This document shows positions 54,327 through 63,160 of a stretch of 64,000 nucleotides of DNA, piece by piece. The DNA is from Providencia rettgeri (lineage in GTDB: Bacteria > Pseudomonadota > Gammaproteobacteria > Enterobacterales > Enterobacteriaceae): contig NZ_CP096258.1 of the NCBI RefSeq assembly GCF_023205015.1, positions 2,542,001-2,606,000 of the forward strand. The letters run 5' to 3'. The position numbers were made by a program, and so were the translations under genes. The notes beneath the pieces are model-generated. The model saw only the letters and a program-made list of their open reading frames with translations, had not been told where the DNA came from and searched no databases. Every line of letters begins with the position of its first letter. The stretch's first letter is position 1.

Positions 54327-56657
54327 TTAAGCCTCCCTTCTGACATCAACTAGCGTGCTATTACAGCAGTGTCCTGTTCCCAGGTGTTCAACTTGGTCAT
54401 TCGTGACATGGCTGCTACTTCCCCCCTGCTGCTCCCACCAGCCGTTATCTAGTGAGATTACGCCTTTTTTAATATGCGTAGTTACCACCGCAATGGCTCT
54501 GTGTTCGCCTCGGTCATTAAATGTAACCGCCCATTCCCCATTCTTAATGCCTCTAGATTTAGCATCTTCTGGATGGATTAAAACATTTGGCTGGTTTCGT
54601 TGTACTTCAAGGATCCATTCATTCATTCCATGACTTGAATGCACACTACGCGCTAACTTGCGCTGAACCGCCATCAACGGGTACTTTTTGGCTAATTCAG
54701 GTGAACCTTTAACAGACTCCGTCACTTGGTAGTAAGCGACAACAGGTGAAAAGTTTTTCTTTTGCCAATCTTCAATAAACAGGTGCGCTTTTTGGGTTGA
54801 TGTCCTAAAAATACCGTCTTTGAATGGTATCCAATCCCCCTCGACTGGGCGCACAGGGCCTTTTTCTAACATTTGGCGCGTGATACCAGAACCGACTAAA
54901 CAGGCGTCAATATAGTGCTCTATGGGTTTATTGAATACGTCTCCAAAACCAAAACGTTCCGCTAATTGGGCAAAAATCCAATAATCGGGTTTTGCCTCAC
55001 CCGCGGGCTCAACCGCTTTTTCCATTAATTGAACATATTGGCTACGTACACCTGCCATCAAACTGGTATCTTCAAAAATCGTGGTAACAGGTAGAACTAA
55101 ATCTGCATATAACGCCGTCGAACTCATTAAGTTATCCGCCACAACCACAAACGGGACTTTCTTTAATGCTTCGCGTACCTTATTTGTGTTTGGTAATTGG
55201 GTCATTACCCCCATGGTCATGATCCACCAGAAATTAATCGGATGCGGTTTTTCATTGACAATAAAATCACCAACTTTCGCAACAGGAATAGGCGGGATAT
55301 TTTTCACATTCGGTGCGGGGGGAACGATTGGACTAAATTTAGCCATTTGTCGAGCACCGCCAGCATCGCAAACACCCGCCCCTCGTTTTCCAATATTTCC
55401 AGTGAGTAAAGCGAGATAGAACTGACTAGCGGCAACATAAGCCCCATGTTCTGTGCGCTGAGCGCCGGACATATTTTGTACAATCATGGACGGTGTAATA
55501 GATGAGTAATCACGAGCAAGGCGGACTATCGTTTCCACAGGTACGTCTGTTTCTTCACTGACGCGAGCCACATCCCAACCTTTCGCTTGCTGATAAATTT
55601 GTTCAAAAACCGTGGTGTAACCCAAGTTATCAGGGAGTTCATGTTGGAAAAGTGCCGGTTTAATACCCGATAAATCATGGCGAACTAATTGTTTGCTTAA
55701 TATATCGAAAACTAAATAGCTGTCTTTATCATCTTCATTTTGCCTAACTTGTTTTTGGTCTGCATCAACCAAATAGACAGCACCGGTATGAGCTCTGAGG
55801 AAATTTTCATCTATCCGATTTTCTTCAATGATAATTTTGATCATGCCTAAAGCAAGCGCAGTATCTGTCCCTGGAATAATTGGGATCCACTCATCGGCTT
55901 TTGCTGCGGTTTCATTAAAGCGCGGGTCAATAACCACTAATCGAGCGCCATTCTTTCTTGCTTGGTTATAATTTTTAAAATAGGCTTGCATCGTAACCGC
56001 TGGGTTATTCCCCCAACACAGGATATAACGGCTATCTGCTATCGTATCGCGGGTATCGGCATACCTCAGGCCGAGCATTGGGATCATGGCGGCTGTTACA
56101 GCAGAACAACACAGTGAGCCTGCTTGTTTCGTTGCCCCACCTAAATAATCGAAAAACGCCTTCCCCATATCATTTTTAATCGAGTCCATGTTTCCGGCAT
56201 GAGTCGAAATAAACAACCCTTCATTGCCATATTTATCGATGGTCTCTCTGATATTTTTTTCAATAAGATCCAATGCCTCATTCCAACTTATTGGCTTGAA
56301 TTCTGCTTTACCTTTTTCGCCTACTCGCAGTAAAGGTGTTGTGATGCGTTGATCATGATAGACCCATTTAGTTCGGCTCATACCTCGCAAGCAGCATTTA
56401 ACATTAAACCCATCCGTTGCTTGAATTTTCATCAGCTTACCTTGATAGGTATATGCGGTTAGGTTGCAATGTAAACACTCCATTGCACAAGTTGAGCGGA
56501 ATGTTTTGTAGTCCGACAGTTTTAGCCGCACTTTGGGTAAGGGTTGATTACTGTTACCCTGTGCATATGAACAGGGTGCAATACTTGCCAACCCGACAAC
56601 ACCAAGCCCTTTGAGCAGAGTTCGGCGCTTCAAACGTAGTGTATTTATAGTTTTCAT
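54327..56657 (-). CDS. Tat-exported molybdopterin oxidoreductase catalytic subunit (DMSO-reductase family)
   Basis: A 776-aa enzyme. The Tat signal LKRRTLLKGLGVVG with twin Arg is at residues 9-22. The FeS motif C-x3-C-x2-C (Cys57, 61, 64, with Cys88 or 89 later) is followed by LRG. The Mo-bis-MGD domain contains CWGNNPA, VVIDPRFNETAAKADEWIPI and PGTDTALALGM; the C-terminal cap has HSSHGMNEW and VTFNDRGEH. Aligning with DmsA by eye, its Mo-ligating Ser falls at GSLCCSAV (Cys183/184), as in Cys-ligated PhsA/PsrA-type enzymes. Substrate is unknown; thiosulfate, polysulfide, S- or N-oxides are all possible. I start at the ATG at 56657 with GAGG nine bases upstream. It is divergent from an IclR regulator, with an FNR-like site between. 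Confidence 0.93.
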   Translation of the reverse strand: MKTINTLRLKRRTLLKGLGVVGLASIAPCSYAQGNSNQPLPKVRLKLSDYKTFRSTCAMECLHCNLTAYTYQGKLMKIQATDGFNVKCCLRGMSRTKWVYHDQRITTPLLRVGEKGKAEFKPISWNEALDLIEKNIRETIDKYGNEGLFISTHAGNMDSIKNDMGKAFFDYLGGATKQAGSLCCSAVTAAMIPMLGLRYADTRDTIADSRYILCWGNNPAVTMQAYFKNYNQARKNGARLVVIDPRFNETAAKADEWIPIIPGTDTALALGMIKIIIEENRIDENFLRAHTGAVYLVDADQKQVRQNEDDKDSYLVFDILSKQLVRHDLSGIKPALFQHELPDNLGYTTVFEQIYQQAKGWDVARVSEETDVPVETIVRLARDYSSITPSMIVQNMSGAQRTEHGAYVAASQFYLALLTGNIGKRGAGVCDAGGARQMAKFSPIVPPAPNVKNIPPIPVAKVGDFIVNEKPHPINFWWIMTMGVMTQLPNTNKVREALKKVPFVVVADNLMSSTALYADLVLPVTTIFEDTSLMAGVRSQYVQLMEKAVEPAGEAKPDYWIFAQLAERFGFGDVFNKPIEHYIDACLVGSGITRQMLEKGPVRPVEGDWIPFKDGIFRTSTQKAHLFIEDWQKKNFSPVVAYYQVTESVKGSPELAKKYPLMAVQRKLARSVHSSHGMNEWILEVQRNQPNVLIHPEDAKSRGIKNGEWAVTFNDRGEHRAIAVVTTHIKKGVISLDNGWWEQQGGSSSHVTNDQVEHLGTGHCCNSTLVDVRREA

Positions 56658-56723
56658 TATAGTGAACCTCGACATTGCCTTTATAAGTACACTATATATA
56701 TACCCCATTCACCAAAGATGAAC

Positions 56724-56737
56724 TTGAGTAGTATCAA
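56724..56737 (-). promoter_or_regulatory. FNR-like site of the molybdoenzyme operon
   Basis: On the minus strand TTGATACTACTCAA matches TTGAT-N4-ATCAA at nine of ten positions. A TATATA -10-like sequence (56695-56700) lies where a class II FNR promoter would put it, with the site centred about 42 bases before the inferred start. This suggests anaerobic activation. Confidence 0.55.
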
Positions 56738-56864
56738 TAATTCTATCTATTTATAGGTAATAACGCGTTACCGCTTTAGGGTTATCTTTTTGCTTTATCG
56801 GGTCGTTAGCAGCGCAAGGCAACTCATGGTAAAATACGAGGACTTGTTAAACTGAGGTTTATGT

Positions 56865-57554
56865 ATGTCTACTCTGCAAGGTGTTAATTCTGTTGATATC
56901 GCTGTAAGCATTTTAAATTATATTGCTCAAAATGGGGGCATTGCGCGCGCAGCAGATATTTCAAAAGGTTGTGAGATATCGAAAAGCCGTCTACATAAAT
57001 ACCTAGTTTCACTATGCCGTACACAAATGCTGTATCAGGATATTCAAACTAGTCGTTATGGATTAGGTCGTAATTTAGCCTTCTTAGCCAATTTTGTTGA
57101 GCCTGAAGACTCTTATATCGACACCATTAATAATAGTTTGATTCAATTTCGCGATGAACAAAACGTCTCAACGGGTATTGCCACCCGCCTAGGGAAAGCA
57201 CTTTCTTTAGTTAAATATAATCGCAGCTTCAAAAATATTGAAATTGACTTTTTACCTAACACCCCATTACCTGTCGTAAAAAGTGCTGCAGGGCTGGTTT
57301 ATTCCGCATTTGATAGCCAATTTGGCTCGAATTCATATTCACAAGACGAAATAAACAAAGTTATCCAACAAGGCTATGCAATCCGTTACCGGCCGACAGA
57401 AGGTATTCCCGGTGCACAATCTATTGCTTGTCCTGTATTTAATCGCGAAGGCCAACTTGTTGCGGCAGCAGTAACGATGGGATTTATTGCAGAAAATGAA
57501 ATGGAAAAGTTGGCAACTTCATTAATCAAACAAGTTAGCCGGTTAAATTTATAA
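56865..57554 (+). CDS. IclR-family transcriptional regulator
   Basis: A 229-aa protein with an N-terminal winged helix (about 8-68; RAADISKGCEISKSRLHKYLVSL and a YGLGRN wing end) and an IclR effector domain (about 75-225; VKSAAGLVYSAF and GAQSIACPVFNREGQLVAAAVTMG). The effector domain is somewhat short. It is divergent from the molybdoenzyme operon across about 200 bases, a layout typical of a local regulator. The effector molecule is unknown. Divergent IclR control of a CISM operon would be distinct from DmsABC of E. coli. Confidence 0.9.
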   Translation: MSTLQGVNSVDIAVSILNYIAQNGGIARAADISKGCEISKSRLHKYLVSLCRTQMLYQDIQTSRYGLGRNLAFLANFVEPEDSYIDTINNSLIQFRDEQNVSTGIATRLGKALSLVKYNRSFKNIEIDFLPNTPLPVVKSAAGLVYSAFDSQFGSNSYSQDEINKVIQQGYAIRYRPTEGIPGAQSIACPVFNREGQLVAAAVTMGFIAENEMEKLATSLIKQVSRLNL

Positions 57555-57636
57555 TAACTACACGTGGCCGATACTATCGACTCCAGCTATAAACTATAGC
57601 TTGAGTCAACGGTTCCAAATAAACCAAGCAAAAAAT

Positions 57637-57692
57637 AAAGCCGAGCTTTGAAGTATCCCACTTTATGGAAGCACTTCAGTTACCTCGGCTTT
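57637..57692 (-). terminator. Terminator of yeeX
   Basis: Outer stem AAAGCCGAG/CTCGGCTTT with an inner TGAAGT/ACTTCA region, followed on the minus strand by ATTTTTTGC. It lies 10 bases after yeeX and between convergent iclR-like and yeeX genes, so it may serve both. Confidence 0.8.
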
Positions 57693-57701
57693 ATAAATTC
57701 A

Positions 57702-58034
57702 TTACTTCACATCGATACGAGGCAATTCGCCCATTTCTTTGAGTTTTTTAGATATTTCACGACGCTCTTTAGAGAGCTCTGCGTTCTTAATAATATAATC
57801 ATCAACGCGATCATCGTAATCGCTACGCATATTCGCAATAATTGCCTGAATATCTTCAATCGACATGCCTGGTTTTATATATTCACTCAAGTTATCCAGC
57901 AGTAAAACACGCTTCTGGTTATCACGAATTTTTTTCTCATTGTCGGTAATTTCACGACGAATTTTATTTTTGCGACGAAACATACGCACAAATTCCAGAA
58001 CATTTTGGAAAGATGGCTTGTTAGCGTTGTCCAT
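57702..58034 (-). CDS. yeeX: DUF496 coiled-coil protein YeeX
   Basis: A 110-aa, highly charged, mostly helical protein. The family start FQNVLEFVRMFRRKNKIRREI and the LLLDNLSEYIKPGMS segment are conserved with E. coli YeeX. Heptad-like charged repeats suggest a coiled coil. The function is not known. E. coli yeeX also lies near sbcB and plaP, supporting synteny of this end of the window. Confidence 0.94.
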   Translation of the reverse strand: MDNANKPSFQNVLEFVRMFRRKNKIRREITDNEKKIRDNQKRVLLLDNLSEYIKPGMSIEDIQAIIANMRSDYDDRVDDYIIKNAELSKERREISKKLKEMGELPRIDVK

Positions 58035-58205
58035 GTTTAAAACCCTCTAGTCAATATTTAAAACGCATTATCTATTAACACAATACATTCTAATCCTATC
58101 GTGTTACAAGTCCGTTTGGCATATTTATCAAAATATTCCACTGTAAATTGATTTCGCCTTACACTTTTACGACCAAATTTTCGGCGTGATCTTCATGAAA
58201 TTTAT

Positions 58206-59441
58206 TTATTTGTTCTTTCCCTTTGATTTATGGGACACCAGCCCATCACCTCTGAGGCAAAATGCAGATAATATCGTCGTAATAATCACAAATACTCCCA
58301 TAACAAGATAAGTATGAGCAAAACCAATTTTGTCATACCCCCAGCCTGCTAATGGAGACAAAAGACTTGCAACAACAGAACTCATGCAACTAAAACCAAC
58401 CAAATAAAGTGTCGATGATAAACGCTTATCAAAATGAAGACTGTTATATTTAAAAATTGCGACTAAAAGAATTGGGAGTTCAACGGCATGCAGTAATTTC
58501 ATTATCGATATCATAATTGCACCATCAGCTAAGCCTGACCCCATAATGCGTAACGCCATGACTGAACTAGCAAATAATAATCCATTTTTAGCACCGATAC
58601 AGTTGACGATAAATGGCGCTATGAACATGCCTCCCGCCTCCAAGAAAACCTGCAATGAATTTAGATAACCGTACATCTCATTACCTAATTGTTCACTTTG
58701 GAACTGATGAACAAAATACACCATAAATTGCTGGTCATAGACGCTGTATATGCAGGTTCCTAATACAAATAATATTAAAGCCCAAAATTGAGGCTGCACA
58801 AATAATTGTAAAGCATCTTTCACCGTTATGGCGGAAGGCTTACCGTGTTCAAGACGATTATAAGCCTCCGTATTTACTGTTTTTAATCTCAATAAAATAA
58901 CTAAAAATAATAAGCCTGAAACGGTTGCCATAATAAAATTGTAGTCGGCGTTTACGTTAATATTGCGTCCAGCAAAAAACGTTGCAGTGGCCCATCCCAG
59001 TGAGCCCCACATCCTCGCTTTTCCATATTCAAAATTATGTAATCGGCTGACCCGTTCAGTATAAGATTCAAGTACACCAATCCCTGCGTGAAAGGTGATG
59101 CCAATAAACAAACCACCGATAATACTGCCTAAAAGTACATTCCATTTTAACAGCGTACCGAAAACCATAAAAAATGGCCCTGATGAAATTAGCAGTACGG
59201 CAATAAATAGCAGTAAATTTTTTCGTAAGCCTAATTTGTCCTGTATAAATCCATAAAGTGGCTGAGCGCAAAGCGCCACAATTGAAATGCAAGAGAAAAT
59301 AAACCCCGTATCTGCGCCATCTAAGCCAACATATTTACGCAGCCAAATTGCGACGACAGAAAATATTGATGACCACGTGAAAAAGAAAAAAAACAATAAT
59401 GCACTCAACGAGGCATAACACTGTTTTGACTCACGCTCCAT
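58206..59441 (-). CDS. CscB-like oligosaccharide:H+ symporter (LacY family, MFS)
   Basis: A 411-aa protein with 12 predicted TM helices. The family loop YGFIQDKLGLRKNLL, the FEYGKARMWGSLGWA segment with the conserved Arg, and the C-terminal half (YGYLNSLQVFLEA, KLLHAVELPILLVAIFKYNSLHFDKRLSSTLYLVGF) match sucrose permease CscB more than LacY. His and Glu of the proton path (LHAVELP) are kept. Transport of sucrose or a related sugar by proton symport is expected, but no glycosidase, kinase or regulator is adjacent, so the substrate is open. It separates yeeX from sbcB and is absent there in E. coli. Confidence 0.85.
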   Translation of the reverse strand: MERESKQCYASLSALLFFFFFTWSSIFSVVAIWLRKYVGLDGADTGFIFSCISIVALCAQPLYGFIQDKLGLRKNLLLFIAVLLISSGPFFMVFGTLLKWNVLLGSIIGGLFIGITFHAGIGVLESYTERVSRLHNFEYGKARMWGSLGWATATFFAGRNINVNADYNFIMATVSGLLFLVILLRLKTVNTEAYNRLEHGKPSAITVKDALQLFVQPQFWALILFVLGTCIYSVYDQQFMVYFVHQFQSEQLGNEMYGYLNSLQVFLEAGGMFIAPFIVNCIGAKNGLLFASSVMALRIMGSGLADGAIMISIMKLLHAVELPILLVAIFKYNSLHFDKRLSSTLYLVGFSCMSSVVASLLSPLAGWGYDKIGFAHTYLVMGVFVIITTILSAFCLRGDGLVSHKSKGKNK

Positions 59442-59608
59442 ATTTCACCACCTGTCCCAAATTATCCTGATTAAGCCGCTATTAATTCCACTCTCTCAAT
59501 ATCAGATAGCGTTGGTTTAGCTTTCACAGTAGATAAGGTATCATTAATCAACAATGTATAGTGATACCAATCAATTAACCACTATCAACCTATTATATAA
59601 CCATCAAA

Positions 59609-61048
59609 ATGGTGAAAACGTTGCAAGATAATAAAAAACAACCTACTTTTTTTATTCATGACTATGAAACCTTTGGTAAACGCCCTGCTCTCGATAGGCC
59701 TGCGCAATTTGCAGGCGTTCGTACCGACCTTGATTTTAATATCATTGAAGAACCTGAGGTTTTTTATTGCGCTCCGGCTGATGATTATTTACCACAGCCA
59801 GAAGCCGTCATGATCACAGGGATCACCCCACAGGTAGCATTATCTCAAGGCGTTAATGAAGCCGAGTTTGCTAAACGAATTCATGCAGCTTTTAGTGTCC
59901 CTAATACCTGTATTATGGGTTACAACAATATCCGTTTCGATGATGAAGTTACCCGTAATATTTTTTACCGAAATTTTTACGACCCATATGCTTATAGCTG
60001 GCAACAAGGAAATTCGCGTTGGGATTTGCTCGATGCTTTGCGGGCCTGTTTTGCGCTTCGTCCTGAAGGCATTCAATGGCCAGAAAATGAAGATGGCCTA
60101 CCGAGTATGCGTTTAGAACATTTGACCAAAGCAAATGGGGTTGCTCATGAAAATGCTCACGATGCAATGTCTGACGTTTTAGCCACTATTAATATGGCAA
60201 AACTGTTGAAAGCTGCTCAACCGCGAATGTTCGACTATTTTTATCAGTTAAGAAATAAAAACAAAATAAGCCAACTTATTGATATTGTAGAAATAACACC
60301 ATTAGTTCATGTGTCTGGTATGTTTGGCGCATTGCGTTCTTATGTTAGTTTAGTTGCACCTCTTGCTTGGCATCCTGACAACAAAAATGCCGTCATTATG
60401 TGTGATTTATCTGCCGATATCTCCCCCTTAATTGAGTTAGATGTTCAACAGTTACGTACTCGCTTATATACACCTAAAGCCGAACTGGCTGGCGAGTCTC
60501 CTGTTCCTGTAAAATTAGTGCATATTAATAAATGCCCTATTTTAGCGCCAGAAAAGACACTGCGCCCAGAAGATGCACAGCGAACTGGTGTTGACCGTGA
60601 CTTATGTATGCGCAATCTGGAAATCTTACGTAAAACTCCTGACATTCGTAACAAACTAATTGAGTTATTTAGCGAACCTCAAATATTCGCAGAGTCCGAT
60701 GATGTCGATACACAAATTTATAATGGTTTCTTCGGTACTTCTGACCGTTCGACCATGGATATTATTCGTGAAACATCCCCACAGAACTTGCCTGCATTGG
60801 AATTAAGTTTTGAAGATAAGCGTTTGAAAGAACTGTTTTTTCGATATAAAGCACGTAATTACCCTGCAACACTATCTTATGATGAGCAGCAACGCTGGTT
60901 ACAGCACCGTAGGGACTACTTTAATGAAGAACGTTTAACAGACTATATGCAACAAATACAGCAACTGCTTGTAGAACATCAACATGATGAAAAGCGTTGT
61001 CAGCAATTAAAAGCATTGATTAATTATGCGAGAGATCTCGCCAGTTAA
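59609..61048 (+). CDS. sbcB: Exodeoxyribonuclease I
   Basis: A 479-aa 3'-5' exonuclease for single-stranded DNA, involved in mismatch repair and recombination control. The DnaQ-like exonuclease motifs are FFIHDYETFGKRP (DxE), GYNNIRFDDEV, and HDAMSDVLAT (catalytic His and Asp). The SH3-like and C-terminal helical domains follow. Length is close to that of E. coli ExoI (475 aa). It is monocistronic and convergent with dld. Confidence 0.97.
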   Translation: MVKTLQDNKKQPTFFIHDYETFGKRPALDRPAQFAGVRTDLDFNIIEEPEVFYCAPADDYLPQPEAVMITGITPQVALSQGVNEAEFAKRIHAAFSVPNTCIMGYNNIRFDDEVTRNIFYRNFYDPYAYSWQQGNSRWDLLDALRACFALRPEGIQWPENEDGLPSMRLEHLTKANGVAHENAHDAMSDVLATINMAKLLKAAQPRMFDYFYQLRNKNKISQLIDIVEITPLVHVSGMFGALRSYVSLVAPLAWHPDNKNAVIMCDLSADISPLIELDVQQLRTRLYTPKAELAGESPVPVKLVHINKCPILAPEKTLRPEDAQRTGVDRDLCMRNLEILRKTPDIRNKLIELFSEPQIFAESDDVDTQIYNGFFGTSDRSTMDIIRETSPQNLPALELSFEDKRLKELFFRYKARNYPATLSYDEQQRWLQHRRDYFNEERLTDYMQQIQQLLVEHQHDEKRCQQLKALINYARDLAS

Positions 61049-61057
61049 TTTATCAAT

Positions 61058-61096
61058 AAAAAAGGCAGATATTGTACTATTCCCAATACCTGCCTT
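61058..61096. terminator. Bidirectional terminator between sbcB and dld
   Basis: AAGGCAG-x-TATTG / CAATA-x-CTGCCTT stem with one mismatch. On the minus strand it runs into TTTTTTATT, giving dld a strong terminator; the plus side is weaker. Confidence 0.8.
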
Positions 61097-61119
61097 ACTT
61101 CATTTATATAGCGGGTTTA

Positions 61120-62859
61120 TTACTGGTCATGAGTATGACCACAGCCACAATCTCCTTCCCAATTTTTCCGTTTCGTTGTTTTACCTAAACCTGGATTCAT
61201 TGTGTTTGTGGGATCAGATTGCTTATAGAATGATTTCAGTTGCTCAGGTGCTTTATATAAATGACCGACGTTATGTTCAGCCGGATATTGAGCGCCTCGT
61301 TCATCTAATAACGCTAACATTTTTTCTTTTAGTTCTTTCGGGTCAACGCCTTTTTTCAAGACATAGTCTTGGTGCATAACATGGCACATAAAATGACCGC
61401 AGTATAATTTATGAACTAATAATTTTTCAATTTCTGGTGGTAATGTTTCAAACCAATTTCTATCATTACGACGCAATGCAATATCGAGAGGCAATACATC
61501 TTCCACATCTTTATTATGAACAGCATGATAACGAACCGCAGAACCCGCAGCAGCAAAGCGGTGCAAAAAGGCTTTTGCGCCCTCTTCTGGCGTACATTCA
61601 AAATAGCCGCCATCTGCGTTTGAAAAATAAGATTTTAGCCAAACTTTAGCTTCATCAATGCCGTCTCCAGCCATTTTCAACATTAAATGGTGTTCATAAC
61701 GATCACGGAACTCTTTCATGCGAGGCGGTAAGTGGGAAGGCCATAATTTACTGAGAACCTGCATGGTACGGTCAATCAGATTTGATGGTAGGAATGGGAC
61801 TTTATTTAATACTGCATCAATACGCCCTTTAAGAGTGAAAAACATTGGCATTTTGTCAGTACCGAATTTATCAATCATTAAAAAGGTATCTTTACCATAA
61901 ACCTCTGCAATATCGAAACAACCACGATGCATATATTCCCCTGCAACTGGCAGGTTTTTAAATTCACTCAGAATATAACGACGTATATCTTCCAAAACAT
62001 CTGGATTGTTAGAACCAATATAAAATACTTGTGTTCTTTTATCTGCTGGGAAGGTATCTAAACGAACAGCAAATACCGCTAGTTTACCCGCGCAGCCAGA
62101 AGCTTCAAATAGACGTCGTTCATCCGCATTGAAACGTGACGGTGTATCGGCATCGACATCACGAACGCGTTCCGCATATTCATGGTCAGACGCTAGTTTA
62201 TCGCTCACTTGCACGTCTTCGCTGCTATAACCACGATTTTGTAAATTCGTCAGGATCTCTTCTGGCGTATTCCCCAAATCAATACCGAGGTGATTGACAA
62301 GCTCTACTTTGCCATCATCATTCACTCGCCCATACAGAGCCAATTCAGTATAGGCAGGGCCTCTGCGCACCAATGAACCACCAGAACTGTTGCAAATACC
62401 ACCGACAACCGAGGCACCAATACATGAAGAACCAATCAAAGAGTGCGGCTCGCGCCCTAATGGTTTCAGAATTTTTTCCAGATCGTACAAAGTACTTCCT
62501 GGCATCGCAACAACTTGGTTAAACTCAGGTAAAACTTGAATTTGGTTTAGTTTCAAGGTGCTAATGATGACGATATCGCGATCATAATCATAACCACTCG
62601 GAGTTGACCCTTCGGTTAACCCTGTATTAGCCGCTTGCATCAGCACAATTTTATCTGCTTCAACACACGCCTTGAAGACATACCACTGTTCAAGCAATGT
62701 TGTTGGAAATACAACTGCGATTGCATCGCCCATACCAGAGCGGAAGCCTTTACGGTAACGTTCTGTTTTATGTGGCTCTGTTAAAATATTTTTTTTGCCA
62801 ACAATATTCCTAAGCGTCAGTAATAACCGTTGATTCTCAGGTTTCTTTGCATCATTCAT
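61120..62859 (-). CDS. dld: Quinone-dependent D-lactate dehydrogenase
   Basis: A 579-aa peripheral membrane FAD enzyme that oxidises D-lactate to pyruvate and feeds electrons to quinone. The FAD domain is N-terminal: LMQAANTGLTEGSTP, then the GSSCIGASVVGGICNSSGG loop. The membrane-binding domain has basic segments (PSHLPPRMKEFRDRYEHH), and the C-terminal cap ends EHNVGHLYKAPEQL and TNTMNPGLGKT. Length is near E. coli Dld (571 aa). It has a short His-rich tail (CGCGHTHDQ). It is monocistronic. Confidence 0.97.
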   Translation of the reverse strand: MNDAKKPENQRLLLTLRNIVGKKNILTEPHKTERYRKGFRSGMGDAIAVVFPTTLLEQWYVFKACVEADKIVLMQAANTGLTEGSTPSGYDYDRDIVIISTLKLNQIQVLPEFNQVVAMPGSTLYDLEKILKPLGREPHSLIGSSCIGASVVGGICNSSGGSLVRRGPAYTELALYGRVNDDGKVELVNHLGIDLGNTPEEILTNLQNRGYSSEDVQVSDKLASDHEYAERVRDVDADTPSRFNADERRLFEASGCAGKLAVFAVRLDTFPADKRTQVFYIGSNNPDVLEDIRRYILSEFKNLPVAGEYMHRGCFDIAEVYGKDTFLMIDKFGTDKMPMFFTLKGRIDAVLNKVPFLPSNLIDRTMQVLSKLWPSHLPPRMKEFRDRYEHHLMLKMAGDGIDEAKVWLKSYFSNADGGYFECTPEEGAKAFLHRFAAAGSAVRYHAVHNKDVEDVLPLDIALRRNDRNWFETLPPEIEKLLVHKLYCGHFMCHVMHQDYVLKKGVDPKELKEKMLALLDERGAQYPAEHNVGHLYKAPEQLKSFYKQSDPTNTMNPGLGKTTKRKNWEGDCGCGHTHDQ

Positions 62860-62981
62860 TTGTGTGCCTTATTAATCGAATTCGTAATTATCATAGTTAT
62901 GCATTATGTGTTGTAACAACAATATCACATAATATTATGATGTTAATAGGCTACACGCTTTATCTTAAATAATTCTTAACG

Positions 62982-63015
62982 GGTAAAAAAATAGCGCCTC
63001 AAGGACGCTATTTGA
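62982..63015 (-). terminator. Terminator of plaP, beyond the ERIC element
   Basis: Eight-pair stem AAATAGCG/CGCTATTT with inner CC/GG pairs, followed on the minus strand by TTTTTTTACCC. The ERIC element lies between this terminator and the plaP stop codon. Confidence 0.85.
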
Positions 63016-63032
63016 TCAATTCTAATTCTGAG

Positions 63033-63159
63033 TATATTCAAAATAGTTCGCGTTGTAGCAAGGCGCCGAGCAAAACGATCATGGGGAGCATACATAAGTA
63101 TGTGACCCATGTCGTTTTGAGAACGCAACGCAGTTACGGCACGAAATATGAAGAATATA
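63033..63159. repeat. Full-length ERIC element, 127 bp
   Basis: Ends are perfect inverted repeats TATATTC and GAATATA, and the centre reads GGGAGCATACATAAGTATGTGACCC. Length of 127 bases equals the canonical ERIC size. It ends one base from the plaP stop codon and lies inside the plaP 3' untranslated region. Confidence 0.9.
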
Positions 63160-63160
63160 G

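Noticed and set aside
54327..56657. Selenocysteine in the molybdoenzyme
   Set aside because: No in-frame TGA is present; the probable ligand position is encoded by ordinary Cys codons.
61026..61379. 117-codon rightward ORF across the sbcB/dld junction
   Set aside because: It runs through the bidirectional terminator and antisense to the conserved dld C-terminus.
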